The notes beneath the pieces were generated by a model. It searched no databases. It saw only the letters and a list, made by a program, of their open reading frames with translations, and was not told the origin of the DNA. Of a stretch of DNA of 64,000 bases, positions 16,556 through 24,768 are shown one piece after another. Each line of letters begins with the position of its first letter. Position 1 is the first letter of the stretch. Location of the stretch: assembly GCF_003287285.1 (NCBI RefSeq), contig NZ_QMIG01000002.1, positions 124,001 to 188,000 on the forward strand. Direction: 5' to 3'. Made by a program: the position numbers and the translations under genes. The stretch is from Phytoactinopolyspora halophila. GTDB taxonomy: Bacteria > Actinomycetota > Actinomycetes > Jiangellales > Jiangellaceae.

Positions 16556-17806
16556 CTACGCCAGTCGTGCCGCTTGCAGAGTGAGGTATTGCTGCTCGGG
16601 AAGGCTCGCGGTCATTCTCGCGGCGTGCCGGTAGGCTTCGCGGGCCGCCTCCACATCGCCTGCCAGCTCGAGCAGGTGGGCCCGGACGGCTTCCAGGCGA
16701 TGCGTGTGCGCCATCCGCTCGTCCCCGTCGAGCGTTCCCAGCACGGCCAGGCCCGCGCGTGCTCCGCGGACCATGGCCAGCGCGATCGCACGGTTGAGGG
16801 TGACCATCGGTCCCGGCGATACCTGCTCGAGGACCTCATACAGGGCGAGGATCTGGGGCCAGTCCGTCTCGTCGGCGCTGCGAGCCTCGTCGTGGACGGC
16901 GGCGATAGCTGCCTGCAATTGATACGGTCCGACCGATCCCGACCCCAGCGTACGGGCGAGCAGTCCGGTGCCTTCCGCGATCTGCTCGGTGTCCCAGAGC
17001 TCGCGCCGCTGTTCTGCCAGCGGCACGAGCAAGCCGTCGTCGTCGGTGCGTGCCGCCCGGCGCGCATCGGTGAGCAACATCAGGGAGAGCAGCCCGGCCA
17101 CCTCGCCTTCCTGTGGCACCATCCGGTGCAACATCCTGCTCAGCCGGATCGCCTCACCGGTCAGGTCGGCGCGCTGCAATGCCGGTCCCGAACTCGTCGT
17201 GTAGCCCTCGTTGAAGATCAAATACAGCACGTGCAGCACGGACCGCAGCCGCTCTGGCCATTCCTCGTCGGACGGTGATCGCAGCGGCACATCCGACGAC
17301 GCGATTCGTTGCTTGGCGCGGCTGATCCGCTGCGCCATCGTCGGCTCCGGAACCAGGAAGGCACGCGCGATCTCACCCGTGCTCAGACCGCCCACCGCGC
17401 GCAAGGTGAGAGCGATCGCCGACGCCGGTGTCAGGATCGGATGACAGCACAGGAACAGGAGCGTCAGGGTATCGTCCTCGGCCGTCACATCGTCGTGGTC
17501 GGCAGCCGGCGCCAACAAGGAATCGGCCGGGGATCGTACGGCGACCAGCTCTTCCCGGTGCCGCCTGGCCACTTCGCTTCGCACGCTGTCGATCCGGCGC
17601 CGCGCGGCGACGCGGAACAGCCAACTGAGAGGCTGATCCGGCACGCCATGCTCCGGCCACTGCGTGGCGGCCGCAAACAGCGCTTCCTGCACCGCGTCCT
17701 CGGAGAGGTCAAAATCCTCGAACCGGCGCACCATCGCTCCGAGGACCCGCGGCGCGAGTTCGCGCAGCACGTCCTCGATGCTGGTGCCGGGCGTCATGTG
17801 TGTCAC
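16556..17806 (-). CDS. ECF42-type RNA polymerase sigma factor
   Basis: A 416-residue sigma-70 family protein. Sigma region 2 spans about residues 10-80 (FEDFDLSEDAVQEALFAAAT, then WLFRVAARRRIDSVRSE) and region 4 about 110-175 (LSTGEIARAFLVPEPTMAQR). A long C-terminal TPR-like extension follows (ALYEVLEQVSPGPMVTLNRA). This extension, found in ECF42 factors, replaces a conventional anti-sigma factor in control. The GTG start at 17806 overlaps the DGPF gene as GTGA; an ATG at 17797 is also possible. It is co-transcribed with a DGPF protein, the diagnostic partner. Confidence 0.9.
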   Translation of the reverse strand: MTHMTPGTSIEDVLRELAPRVLGAMVRRFEDFDLSEDAVQEALFAAATQWPEHGVPDQPLSWLFRVAARRRIDSVRSEVARRHREELVAVRSPADSLLAPAADHDDVTAEDDTLTLLFLCCHPILTPASAIALTLRAVGGLSTGEIARAFLVPEPTMAQRISRAKQRIASSDVPLRSPSDEEWPERLRSVLHVLYLIFNEGYTTSSGPALQRADLTGEAIRLSRMLHRMVPQEGEVAGLLSLMLLTDARRAARTDDDGLLVPLAEQRRELWDTEQIAEGTGLLARTLGSGSVGPYQLQAAIAAVHDEARSADETDWPQILALYEVLEQVSPGPMVTLNRAIALAMVRGARAGLAVLGTLDGDERMAHTHRLEAVRAHLLELAGDVEAAREAYRHAARMTASLPEQQYLTLQAARLA

Positions 17807-18213
17807 ACGTCCGCGTCCGGAGCCTCACCCACCTGGCGCACCTCGACCGGGATGCCGAGCGCGACGCCGTCCCGGCCGGGAGCGGCGGATACCCGGGCCG
17901 CGATCTCGACGGCGCGCTCCCTGCTGTCGACGTCGACGACCCAGTAACCGGCGAGGAACTCCTTCGACTCGGGGAACGGGCCGTCACTCACCACGGGTGC
18001 CCCCTGCCCGTGCGCCCGGACGATCACTGCGTGGTCCGGCCCCAGCAGACCCTGGGCGTCCACCAACTCACCGGCATCGGTGAGTTCCTGATTGAACTCT
18101 CCCATGAACCGGAAATGGGCCTTGATGTCGTCCTGGGACCAGGTACTCATCTCACCGTGTTTCTGGTCGATGTCTTCGGGCACGCTATGGCTCATCATCA
18201 GCATGTACTTCAT
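17803..18213 (-). CDS. DGPF/YCII-related protein paired with ECF42
   Basis: A 136-residue ferredoxin-like-fold protein with the hallmark DGPFPESKEFLAGYWVVDVD, preceded by GPDHAVIVRAHGQG. The ATG at 18213 has AAGGAG at good spacing. Genes of this family lie next to ECF42 sigma factors across actinobacteria. They may be the sigma factor's regulon as well as its neighbour, though their biochemical role is not established. The start of this gene is probably where the ECF42-dependent promoter lies. Confidence 0.9.
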   Translation of the reverse strand: MKYMLMMSHSVPEDIDQKHGEMSTWSQDDIKAHFRFMGEFNQELTDAGELVDAQGLLGPDHAVIVRAHGQGAPVVSDGPFPESKEFLAGYWVVDVDSRERAVEIAARVSAAPGRDGVALGIPVEVRQVGEAPDADV

Positions 18214-18519
18214 GTCCGCACTCCTTAAGGTCTTTCGCGCCCCGGTGGCGCCTTCATAGGGGAGTCGGAGCCGATGGCAGCTTCTCGACATCGCCGAGCA
18301 ATATCACCGCCCGCAGCTACTACCGACCATGATGACAGCGCAACATCCCGTTCCCGCAGGTTTGCGGGCGCCTGCCGATCCGGACTCTCGTCGTCGACTC
18401 TCACGATCGGCCGTGCCACAATCGAGCATCAACAAAAATCGCATTTTTCAGACTGTCAAGGAGCAGGCACGGGCACGACAACACCCGCCGGACGACACGA
18501 GACGGGAAACGAGCGGAAC
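18214..18519. other. Divergent regulatory spacer
   Basis: This 306-bp spacer lies between the DGPF operon and the FadR-type regulator. It contains a perfect inverted repeat AAAAAT-CGC-ATTTTT at 18434-18448, striking against the high GC background and placed as an operator or promoter element for the regulator. An AAGGAG at 18458-18463 has no usable start codon at correct spacing. An in-frame upstream extension of the regulator through this spacer is not protein-like. Confidence 0.5.
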
Positions 18520-19212
18520 GTGACCGCGCTGCACAGCGCCGTCCTCGACACCATCGGCCGGCAGATCGTCGATGGTCATTTCGGCGAAGGTGACGTGCTG
18601 ACCTTGGACTGGATCCAGGAACACTTCGGCGTCTCGCGCACCGTCGCTCGGGAGACCATGCGCATCCTCGAATGGACCGGCTTGGTGACATCGCGCCGGC
18701 GAGTCGGGATCATCGTCCAGCCGCAAACGTCGTGGAACGTGTTCGACCCGCGCGTGATCTGGTGGCGCCTCTCCGGTCACGGACGCAACGCGCAGCTGCG
18801 CACCCTGACCGAGCTTCGAACCTCGATCGAGCCAGTCGCGGTCAACGCCGCGGCCCGCAACGCCTCGGCCGAGCAGCGCGAGCGCATCCACACCCTGGCG
18901 ACGGCGATGCGCGAGCAGGGGGAAGCTGGAAATCTGGACGAGTTCCTCGAGCTCGACATCGCCTTTCACACGCTCCTCCTCAACGCGAGCGACAACGAGA
19001 TGTTCAGTGCCCTCGGCGACGTTGTCACGGTGGTGCTACGTGGCCGCGTCCAGCTGGGATTCATGCCACAACACCCCGTACCGCTCTCCCTCGAACTGCA
19101 CGAACGTGTCGCCCAGGCGGTCTCCTCCGGTCACGGGGAGGCCGCCGAAGCTGCGATGCGCGAGATCCTCGTCGAGGTCCGCAGCGCGATGGCCGCACTC
19201 TTCGACAACTAG
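18520..19212 (+). CDS. FadR/GntR family transcriptional regulator
   Basis: A 230-residue regulator. The GntR winged helix is at residues 1-70 (HSAVLDTIGRQIVDGHFGEG, then FGVSRTVARETMRILEWTGL) and an FCD-type helical ligand domain follows, with the metal-binding pattern DIAFHTLLLNASDN and ELHERVAQAVSSGHGE. The length is normal for the FadR subfamily when the GTG at 18520 is used; the Shine-Dalgarno site is weak. These proteins sense sugar acids or carboxylates. The neighbours do not show its target; the sugar systems in the window are candidates. Confidence 0.85.
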   Translation: MTALHSAVLDTIGRQIVDGHFGEGDVLTLDWIQEHFGVSRTVARETMRILEWTGLVTSRRRVGIIVQPQTSWNVFDPRVIWWRLSGHGRNAQLRTLTELRTSIEPVAVNAAARNASAEQRERIHTLATAMREQGEAGNLDEFLELDIAFHTLLLNASDNEMFSALGDVVTVVLRGRVQLGFMPQHPVPLSLELHERVAQAVSSGHGEAAEAAMREILVEVRSAMAALFDN

Positions 19213-19305
19213 GCAGGCAGCCAGGGGCACGCACCGGCACGCCGAGCACGAGCTGCACCGCACAGCACGGGAAGCCAGGGACGGCTGGCGCCGATTCCGG
19301 CCCGA

Positions 19306-22300
19306 TCAGATCAGCGTGAGCTGGCGCGAGCGTGGTGTACGGCGGTTGTCCTCCGCTCCGACACGTTCGGACACCGAACTGTCGAGCGCCTGGAGAAACG
19401 ACGACGGCTTGCAGTCGCGCTGCTGCCCCTGCCATGTACGCTCCCGCGCACCAGTCACGAAGAGCAGCCGTTGCGCCCTGGTCATGCCCACGAAGAACAG
19501 CCGGCGTTCCTCGGCGAGTTCGGCATCGTCGAGTTCGGTGCCTGGCCAGCGCAACGGCAGCAATCCCTCCTCACACCCGGCGAGGAAGACGACGGGAAAC
19601 TCCAGACCCTTGGCTGCGTGCAGGGTGAGCAAGGAAATCCGCTCCGCGCGCGGGTCGAGCGCGTCCACCTCGGCGCCGAGCAGCAGCTCGTGCCGGAACC
19701 GCTCGACGTTGCTCCCGCACTCGACGGCCAGGGGAGTCAGCAACTCCACGGCGGAATAGAGCTCTGCGGCGCGTCCCTCCTGGCCCGCGTGCGGTGCGCG
19801 GTTGAGCACGATCTCGGCCGCTCGTTGCAGCCCGGCTCGCACGTCCGGAGCCTTGCTTGCCGGGGAGGCGTAGCCGAACTCGTCGAGAATCTCGCGCACC
19901 CCGGCCCGGTCGATCAGCCGATCATGCGAGTGCCGCTGGAACGGGTAGTCCGCCCTGGTCAGCGCATCGACGATCGGGCGGGCCTGCGCCGATGTGCGGT
20001 ACAGGACGGCGATGTCGGAGAAGCCGATCCCCTCCGTCGCCTCGGCACTCGCGCGTTCGGTGTCCAGCGAATGGAAAGAGGAGCCGCCGAGCAACTGATC
20101 GATGGTCCGGGTGATGAATCCCGCCTCGGCATGCTCGTTCGACGCCTCGTGAACGCCGATCTTCACCGCCTCGGCTCTCCGGTCGGCCGGGACCAGAACC
20201 CGATCGGCGACGAGTGTCGTGGGCTCCACCGCCCGCATGGCCGCCGTCAGGATGTGCGCGCCCGAGCGGTAGTTGCGGGTCAGGTGGACCACCCTGGCTG
20301 ACGGGTAGTCGGCATGAAAGCGCAGGAAGAACCCGACGTCCGAACCCCGGAAGCGATAGATCGCCTGATCCGGATCGCCGATGACCGTCAGGTTCGCCTC
20401 CGGCGGCGCCAACATCCGCAGGAGGCGATACTGCACGGCATCGATGTCCTGGTATTCGTCCACCGAGATCCAGCGGTACCGGTCGCGGTACACGGCCGCG
20501 AGCTCCGGGTCGGATTCCAGGGCCGCGACAGGCAACGCGACGAGATCGTCGAAATCGGCGAGATCGGCCTCGCGCAACCGTCGCAGGTAACTTTCCATCG
20601 CCTTCGCGACCTCGGCATCGTCGGCCTCTCCATCCCGGCGTGCCCGGGAGATGTCGGGCAGCATGCGGCGCGCGGCCCGCCCGTCACCGAGCGCCTCGGC
20701 GAGTATCTCCAGCTGCCGCTCGGCGTCGGCGACGCCGAAGTCGGCGCTCAGACCGAACCGCCAGTGCTGCTCCCGCACGATGCTCAGACCGAACGAGTGA
20801 AACGTCGTGACGGTGAGCGCGGCGGACTCGCGGCCGACGAGGCCGTGCAGCCGGTCGGTCATCTCCTTGGCAGCGCGGCGCGTGAAGGTGATCGCCAGGC
20901 ACTGCCGGGCCGGTACGCCCTGCTCGGTCAGCAGGTGTGCGATCCGGTGCGTGAGCGTGCGGGTCTTGCCGGTGCCGGGTCCCGCGATGATCAGCAACGG
21001 TCCCCCGCCCGCAGCAGCGGCCTCGCGTTGTGCCGGATCCAGCCCGGCGAGCAACGTCGAACCGGTGCTCTCCTCGTCCAGCAGCTCGTCCGCCGCGCTC
21101 ACGTCGGCGGGCGCCACGAGCGCGGCCTCGGTTTCCGGTCCGGTCCGGGTCGTCGAGCGGGCCCGCACGTCCTTCTCACGAGCCCGTTCGGCGCGTGGCG
21201 AGGGTCGCGCTGCGACGGCATCGCCCGCACCGAGGCCGTCGTCGAACAGTGCCGGGGCCTGGGTAGCCCGCAGGCGATCCAGCTCGCCCGGCTGGAACAG
21301 CCGGATCGTGCCGTACTCGCCGTCGTATCCCGCCTCGCGGATGACCTCTCCTCGACGCAGCCGTCCAACCGCCTCGCCCAGGTGCGGCACCACCTGTTCG
21401 AGATCGTCGGTCGGGGTTTCGTCCAGGATCGTGAGCTCCGGGCCATATGCCGCCGTCAGCGAGGCGATCTCACCCGAGACCTTCTTGCTCTTCGGCCCCA
21501 CGCCGAGGATCTCGCCCATGATCTCGGGAAGGGGGATCAGGTTCTGGAATCCGGCCGCGCCCTCGGGGCGAGCACCCTCGGTTCGGTCGGACAGCTCGTG
21601 AACCCGATGCAAGACGCCGAGGGTGAGCGGCTTGCCACACTCCGGGCACCGGCTGTCGAGCGCCCGCGAGTCGGCCGGATCGAGACGCACCTGGCACTTG
21701 CGGTGACCATCGAGGTGATACTTGCCCTCCTCGGGGAAGAACTCGACCGAGCCGCGATAGCCCTCACCGGTCTGCAGCGCCCGCCGCACGGCGTAGTAAT
21801 CGAGATCGGTATCGAACCGGCTGGCCTCGCGCCCGAGCATGGGCGGCGAGTGCGCATCCGAGTAACTGACCAGGCGGTACCGATCTAGCGCCGAGACCCG
21901 CCAGATCATCTCCGGGTCGGCGGAGAGCCCGGTTTCCAGGGCGAAGATGTGATCGGCGAGATCGAGGTAGCAGTCCTCCACGGCATCGAAACCGGCCTTG
22001 GAACCGAGCACGGAGAACCACGGCGTCCAGATGTGCGCCGGCACGAGATACGCGTCCGGGCTGCATTCCAGCGCGATCTCCAGGAGGTCGCGGGAGTCCA
22101 ATCCCAGGATGGGGCGCCCGTCGGAGCCGATGTTGCCGATGGCGCCAAGCCGGCGGTTGAACGCCTCTGCCGCCTCGAAGTCCGGAAGGTAGATCAGGTG
22201 GTGGATCTTGCGGGTGCGCTCGTCCCGCTTGTAGATGGTGGAGATCTCGACCGAGAGCATGAACCGGGCGTCGGTGGCACAGCTCGGTGGCAAACTGCGG

Positions 22301-22524
22301 TCGATGTCGCGTTCCAGGTCGGGACGGAGACGGAAGAGTCCCGGCTCGGCGGGCACCAGGTTCTCCTGGAGATGAGCGAACCAGGCGGGGTGCGTGACGT
22401 CGCCGGTGCCCACCAGGCTGATGCCCTTGCGTTTCGCCCACCAGGTCAGATGTTCGAGATCGCAGTTCTTGCTGCACGCGCGGGAGTACTTCGAGTGGAT
22501 GTGCAAGTCGGCGTAGAAGCGCAC
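19306..22524 (-). CDS. Fusion of an endonuclease Q-like PHP nuclease and a UvrD/Rep helicase
   Basis: A 1072-residue protein. Residues 1-420 match endonuclease Q: the PHP metal motif DLHIHSKYS with H8 and H10, GDVTH (D42, H45), E93, SYSDAHSPP (D223, H225), and a zinc-finger-like C277...C293-PEC296. EndoQ cuts DNA 5' to deaminated bases. Residues 425-490 are a charged linker. Residues 491-1072 are a UvrD-type helicase: Walker A GPGTGKT (515-521), motif II VDEYQD (688-693), LTRNYRS (748-754), LTLHAAKGLEFPVVF and EERRLFFVGMTRAQRL. The helicase half is about 580 residues, shorter than UvrD (about 720), so accessory subdomains are reduced. All key motifs appear intact. It probably incises and unwinds at hypoxanthine or uracil lesions in one polypeptide. 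Confidence 0.88.
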   Translation of the reverse strand: MRFYADLHIHSKYSRACSKNCDLEHLTWWAKRKGISLVGTGDVTHPAWFAHLQENLVPAEPGLFRLRPDLERDIDRSLPPSCATDARFMLSVEISTIYKRDERTRKIHHLIYLPDFEAAEAFNRRLGAIGNIGSDGRPILGLDSRDLLEIALECSPDAYLVPAHIWTPWFSVLGSKAGFDAVEDCYLDLADHIFALETGLSADPEMIWRVSALDRYRLVSYSDAHSPPMLGREASRFDTDLDYYAVRRALQTGEGYRGSVEFFPEEGKYHLDGHRKCQVRLDPADSRALDSRCPECGKPLTLGVLHRVHELSDRTEGARPEGAAGFQNLIPLPEIMGEILGVGPKSKKVSGEIASLTAAYGPELTILDETPTDDLEQVVPHLGEAVGRLRRGEVIREAGYDGEYGTIRLFQPGELDRLRATQAPALFDDGLGAGDAVAARPSPRAERAREKDVRARSTTRTGPETEAALVAPADVSAADELLDEESTGSTLLAGLDPAQREAAAAGGGPLLIIAGPGTGKTRTLTHRIAHLLTEQGVPARQCLAITFTRRAAKEMTDRLHGLVGRESAALTVTTFHSFGLSIVREQHWRFGLSADFGVADAERQLEILAEALGDGRAARRMLPDISRARRDGEADDAEVAKAMESYLRRLREADLADFDDLVALPVAALESDPELAAVYRDRYRWISVDEYQDIDAVQYRLLRMLAPPEANLTVIGDPDQAIYRFRGSDVGFFLRFHADYPSARVVHLTRNYRSGAHILTAAMRAVEPTTLVADRVLVPADRRAEAVKIGVHEASNEHAEAGFITRTIDQLLGGSSFHSLDTERASAEATEGIGFSDIAVLYRTSAQARPIVDALTRADYPFQRHSHDRLIDRAGVREILDEFGYASPASKAPDVRAGLQRAAEIVLNRAPHAGQEGRAAELYSAVELLTPLAVECGSNVERFRHELLLGAEVDALDPRAERISLLTLHAAKGLEFPVVFLAGCEEGLLPLRWPGTELDDAELAEERRLFFVGMTRAQRLLFVTGARERTWQGQQRDCKPSSFLQALDSSVSERVGAEDNRRTPRSRQLTLI

Positions 22525-22647
22525 CCGGGCATCATGTCACGGTGCCGCTCGCGTGGTGCAAGGGACTGTGATCATCGCCGCGGAGTTTCGCCGCTCGAAG
22601 GCCCTGGTACTGCGAGGACAAAACCAGCAGGCGAGGATGGATGACCG

Positions 22648-23088
22648 ATGGAGGATGACACCGCGGCCTGGCGCCGGCAACGCAGCGACGCGCTCGCGGC
22701 GCGCGCTGCTGCCCTCGACCGCAAGCGGGAAGCCGAAACCGCGCAGGCGCGCAAGCTCCTGGCGGAGTTCGTCGACGAGCTGGTCCGGCTGGGTATCCCG
22801 CCGAGCCGGCTGCGAGCGCGCGTGCCCGAACGCCGTGTCACCTATCGCACCGGTATCTCGGGCTGGTACCTGCGGCGCAATCGCTCGCTCGGCGTGGACG
22901 TCCACGGAGCCTTCTACGTTCTGGACACGCCGTGGAGCCTGCGTTCCCGCCTGTTCGGTGCCGACGTATCGCCGTCGGATCCACCCTTGACGGTCGGCGC
23001 AGGTGCGCGCGACGGCGAGTCGATGCCGCTCGCACGGCTGCTTCAGCTGCGGCTGGAAGAGATCCGCGACGAGCAACGAAACACTTGA
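22648..23088 (+). CDS. Conserved hypothetical protein
   Basis: A 146-residue basic-acidic protein. Residues 8-55 form an Ala/Arg/Glu-rich helix suited to a coiled coil; the remainder has RRVTYRTGISGWYLRRNRSL and GVDVHGAFYVLD, which look like a small beta domain, and a C-terminal helix. It has no signal peptide or membrane segment. It starts 123 bases from the EndoQ-UvrD gene on the opposite strand. I do not recognise a function. Confidence 0.7.
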   Translation: MEDDTAAWRRQRSDALAARAAALDRKREAETAQARKLLAEFVDELVRLGIPPSRLRARVPERRVTYRTGISGWYLRRNRSLGVDVHGAFYVLDTPWSLRSRLFGADVSPSDPPLTVGAGARDGESMPLARLLQLRLEEIRDEQRNT

Positions 23089-23106
23089 CCTCAACTTTGG
23101 TTGAGG
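23089..23106. promoter_or_regulatory. SoxR/MerR-like inverted repeat
   Basis: CCTCAAC-TTTG-GTTGAGG is an 18-bp perfect dyad that resembles the SoxR-box pattern (CCTCAAGnnnnCTTGAGG), and TTGACC immediately overlaps its left edge as a possible -35. It sits directly after the preceding stop and 17-20 bases before the transketolase start. Its right arm also overlaps the likely ribosome binding site, so an RNA hairpin effect is the alternative. No MerR gene is in the window. Confidence 0.45.
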
Positions 23107-23122
23107 CAGGACCGTGGTCGGC

Positions 23123-23830
23123 ATGGTCCTCACAACAGCTCCCACGACACCGCACACACCCACCTACAACGACCTCCCGGTCCTGCTGTCCCGCATGACC
23201 GGTGACGAGAAACACGAGCCGAGCGCGACGTCGACACTCGATGTCCTCTGGGTGTTGTACCAGCGCGTACTCAACGTGGACCCCCGGAATCCCGAGGCGG
23301 CCGACCGGGACCGCTTCCTGCTCTCCAAGGGACACGGCCCCATGGCCTACTACGCCGTACTGGCCGCACACGGATTCTTCCCGGTGGAGTGGCTCGACGA
23401 GTTCGGACAGCCGGGATCACCACTCGGCCACCATCCGGACGGTGCGCTCATTCCGGGCGTCGAGATCGCCAGTGGCTCGCTCGGGCATGGGCTCCCCCTC
23501 GGCGTGGGGCTTGCACTCGGGCTACGCGCGAACGGCAACGACGCCCGGACCATCGTGCTCGTCGGTGATGCCGAACTGGATGAAGGCAGCAATCACGAGG
23601 CGATCGTGGTCGGTGCCGCTTACGGGCTCGACGCCCTCACCGTCGTCGTCATCGACAACGACTCGTCGTCGCTGGGCTGGCCCGGCGGCATCGCTCGACG
23701 GTTTGCCACCGAGGGCTGGGCCACCGTCGACGTCAACGGTCGCGATCACGACGCCCTCACTCGGGCACTCACCACACACCATTCCGGTCGACCAACCGCC
23801 GTGGTCGCCGCCGTCGAACCAAGGAAATGA
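23123..23830 (+). CDS. Transketolase N-terminal subunit
   Basis: About 235 residues forming the pyrophosphate-binding half of a split transketolase. Visible are LLSKGHGPMAYYAVLAAHGF, GSLGHGLPLGVGLALGLR, and the ThDP motif GDAELDEGSNHEA. Thiamine diphosphate-dependent transfer of two-carbon units would need the partner encoded next. ATG at 23123 is preferred; a GTG at 23114 is in frame but too close to the GGCAGGA site. Split transketolases often work in pentose or specialised ketose pathways rather than as the main enzyme. Confidence 0.88.
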   Translation: MVLTTAPTTPHTPTYNDLPVLLSRMTGDEKHEPSATSTLDVLWVLYQRVLNVDPRNPEAADRDRFLLSKGHGPMAYYAVLAAHGFFPVEWLDEFGQPGSPLGHHPDGALIPGVEIASGSLGHGLPLGVGLALGLRANGNDARTIVLVGDAELDEGSNHEAIVVGAAYGLDALTVVVIDNDSSSLGWPGGIARRFATEGWATVDVNGRDHDALTRALTTHHSGRPTAVVAAVEPRK

Positions 23831-23832
23831 TC

Positions 23833-24750
23833 ATGCGTGACCGCTTCGCCACCGTCACCAGCGAGCTGCTCGACAACGACCCGCGCGTATCGCTCGTGCT
23901 CGCCGACATCTCGGCCGACCGGTTCGCCGAGTCGCAACACCAGCATCCCGACCGCGTCATCAACGTCGGCATCCGCGAACAGGCGCTCATCGGCACCGCC
24001 GCGGGCATGGCACACTCTGGGCTGCGACCGTACGCGCACTCGTACGCGCCATTCCTCGTCGAGCGCCCGTTCGAACAGCTCAAGCTCGACCTCGGGCACC
24101 AGGATCTCGGCGCCGTCCTGGTCAGCATCGGCGCCTCCTACGACGCATCGGATGTCGGATACACCCACCACGCGCCGGGCGATATCGCGCTGCTCGACAC
24201 GCTTCCGGAGTGGACCGTGCACGTGCCGGGCCATCCCGACGAGGTCGAAGCGTTCCTGCGTGCGGCATCGCAGACGGACGAACGGGTGTACGTCCGGCTC
24301 TCTGAGAACGCCAACGCCACCGCCCATCACCGGCCCGACGGCGGGTTCCAGGTGCTCCGGCAGGGAACGGGGCCTACCGTCGTCGCCGTGGGCCCGATGC
24401 TCGACCGCGTCCTGGCCGCCACCGCAGGTCTCGACGTGACCGTGCTCTACGCGTCGACGGTGCGCCCGTTCGACGGTGAAACGCTGAGATTCGTCCTGGC
24501 CGAGCCGGCCGTCGTGCTGGTCGAACCGTACCTTCGCGGGACGTCGGCACCGGAGGTGGCGCGGGCTCTAACCGACATCCCGCACCGCCAGCTCGCCCTC
24601 GGCGTTCCGCCACACACCGCACGGTTTTACGGCCGACCGCGCGACCACGACGCCGCGTACGGGCTCGATGTCGCGGGCATCCGAGCGCGCATCACCGCGT
24701 TCTCACCCACCGATGATCATGAACGCTATGCGACCCATGTGACGGGCTAG
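23833..24750 (+). CDS. Transketolase C-terminal subunit
   Basis: About 305 residues: the pyrimidine-binding domain (VINVGIREQALIGTAAGMAH, with the catalytic Glu of the IREQ motif) and the C-terminal domain. The ATG at 23833 is chosen because AAGGAA is then nine bases away; the ATG at 23827 overlaps the previous stop and has poor spacing. It forms a heteromer with the upstream product. The 3' end forms the left arm of a palindromic hairpin. Confidence 0.88.
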   Translation: MRDRFATVTSELLDNDPRVSLVLADISADRFAESQHQHPDRVINVGIREQALIGTAAGMAHSGLRPYAHSYAPFLVERPFEQLKLDLGHQDLGAVLVSIGASYDASDVGYTHHAPGDIALLDTLPEWTVHVPGHPDEVEAFLRAASQTDERVYVRLSENANATAHHRPDGGFQVLRQGTGPTVVAVGPMLDRVLAATAGLDVTVLYASTVRPFDGETLRFVLAEPAVVLVEPYLRGTSAPEVARALTDIPHRQLALGVPPHTARFYGRPRDHDAAYGLDVAGIRARITAFSPTDDHERYATHVTG

Positions 24751-24762
24751 TGTTCATGATCA
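24714..24762. terminator. TGATCATGAAC palindromic hairpin, copy 1
   Basis: Perfect 11-bp arms TGATCATGAAC (24714-24724) and GTTCATGATCA (24752-24762) flank a 27-nt loop. The left arm is coding and the right arm follows the transketolase stop codon. It ends seven bases before the methyltransferase start. The arm sequence recurs at 63065-63113 and, with changes, at 25712-25765. Confidence 0.6.
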
Positions 24763-24768
24763 CAGCCT

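Noticed and set aside
22648-23088. Toxin-antitoxin or repair partner of the EndoQ-UvrD protein
   Set aside because: The small protein is encoded on the opposite strand and shows no known toxin, antitoxin or nuclease motif.
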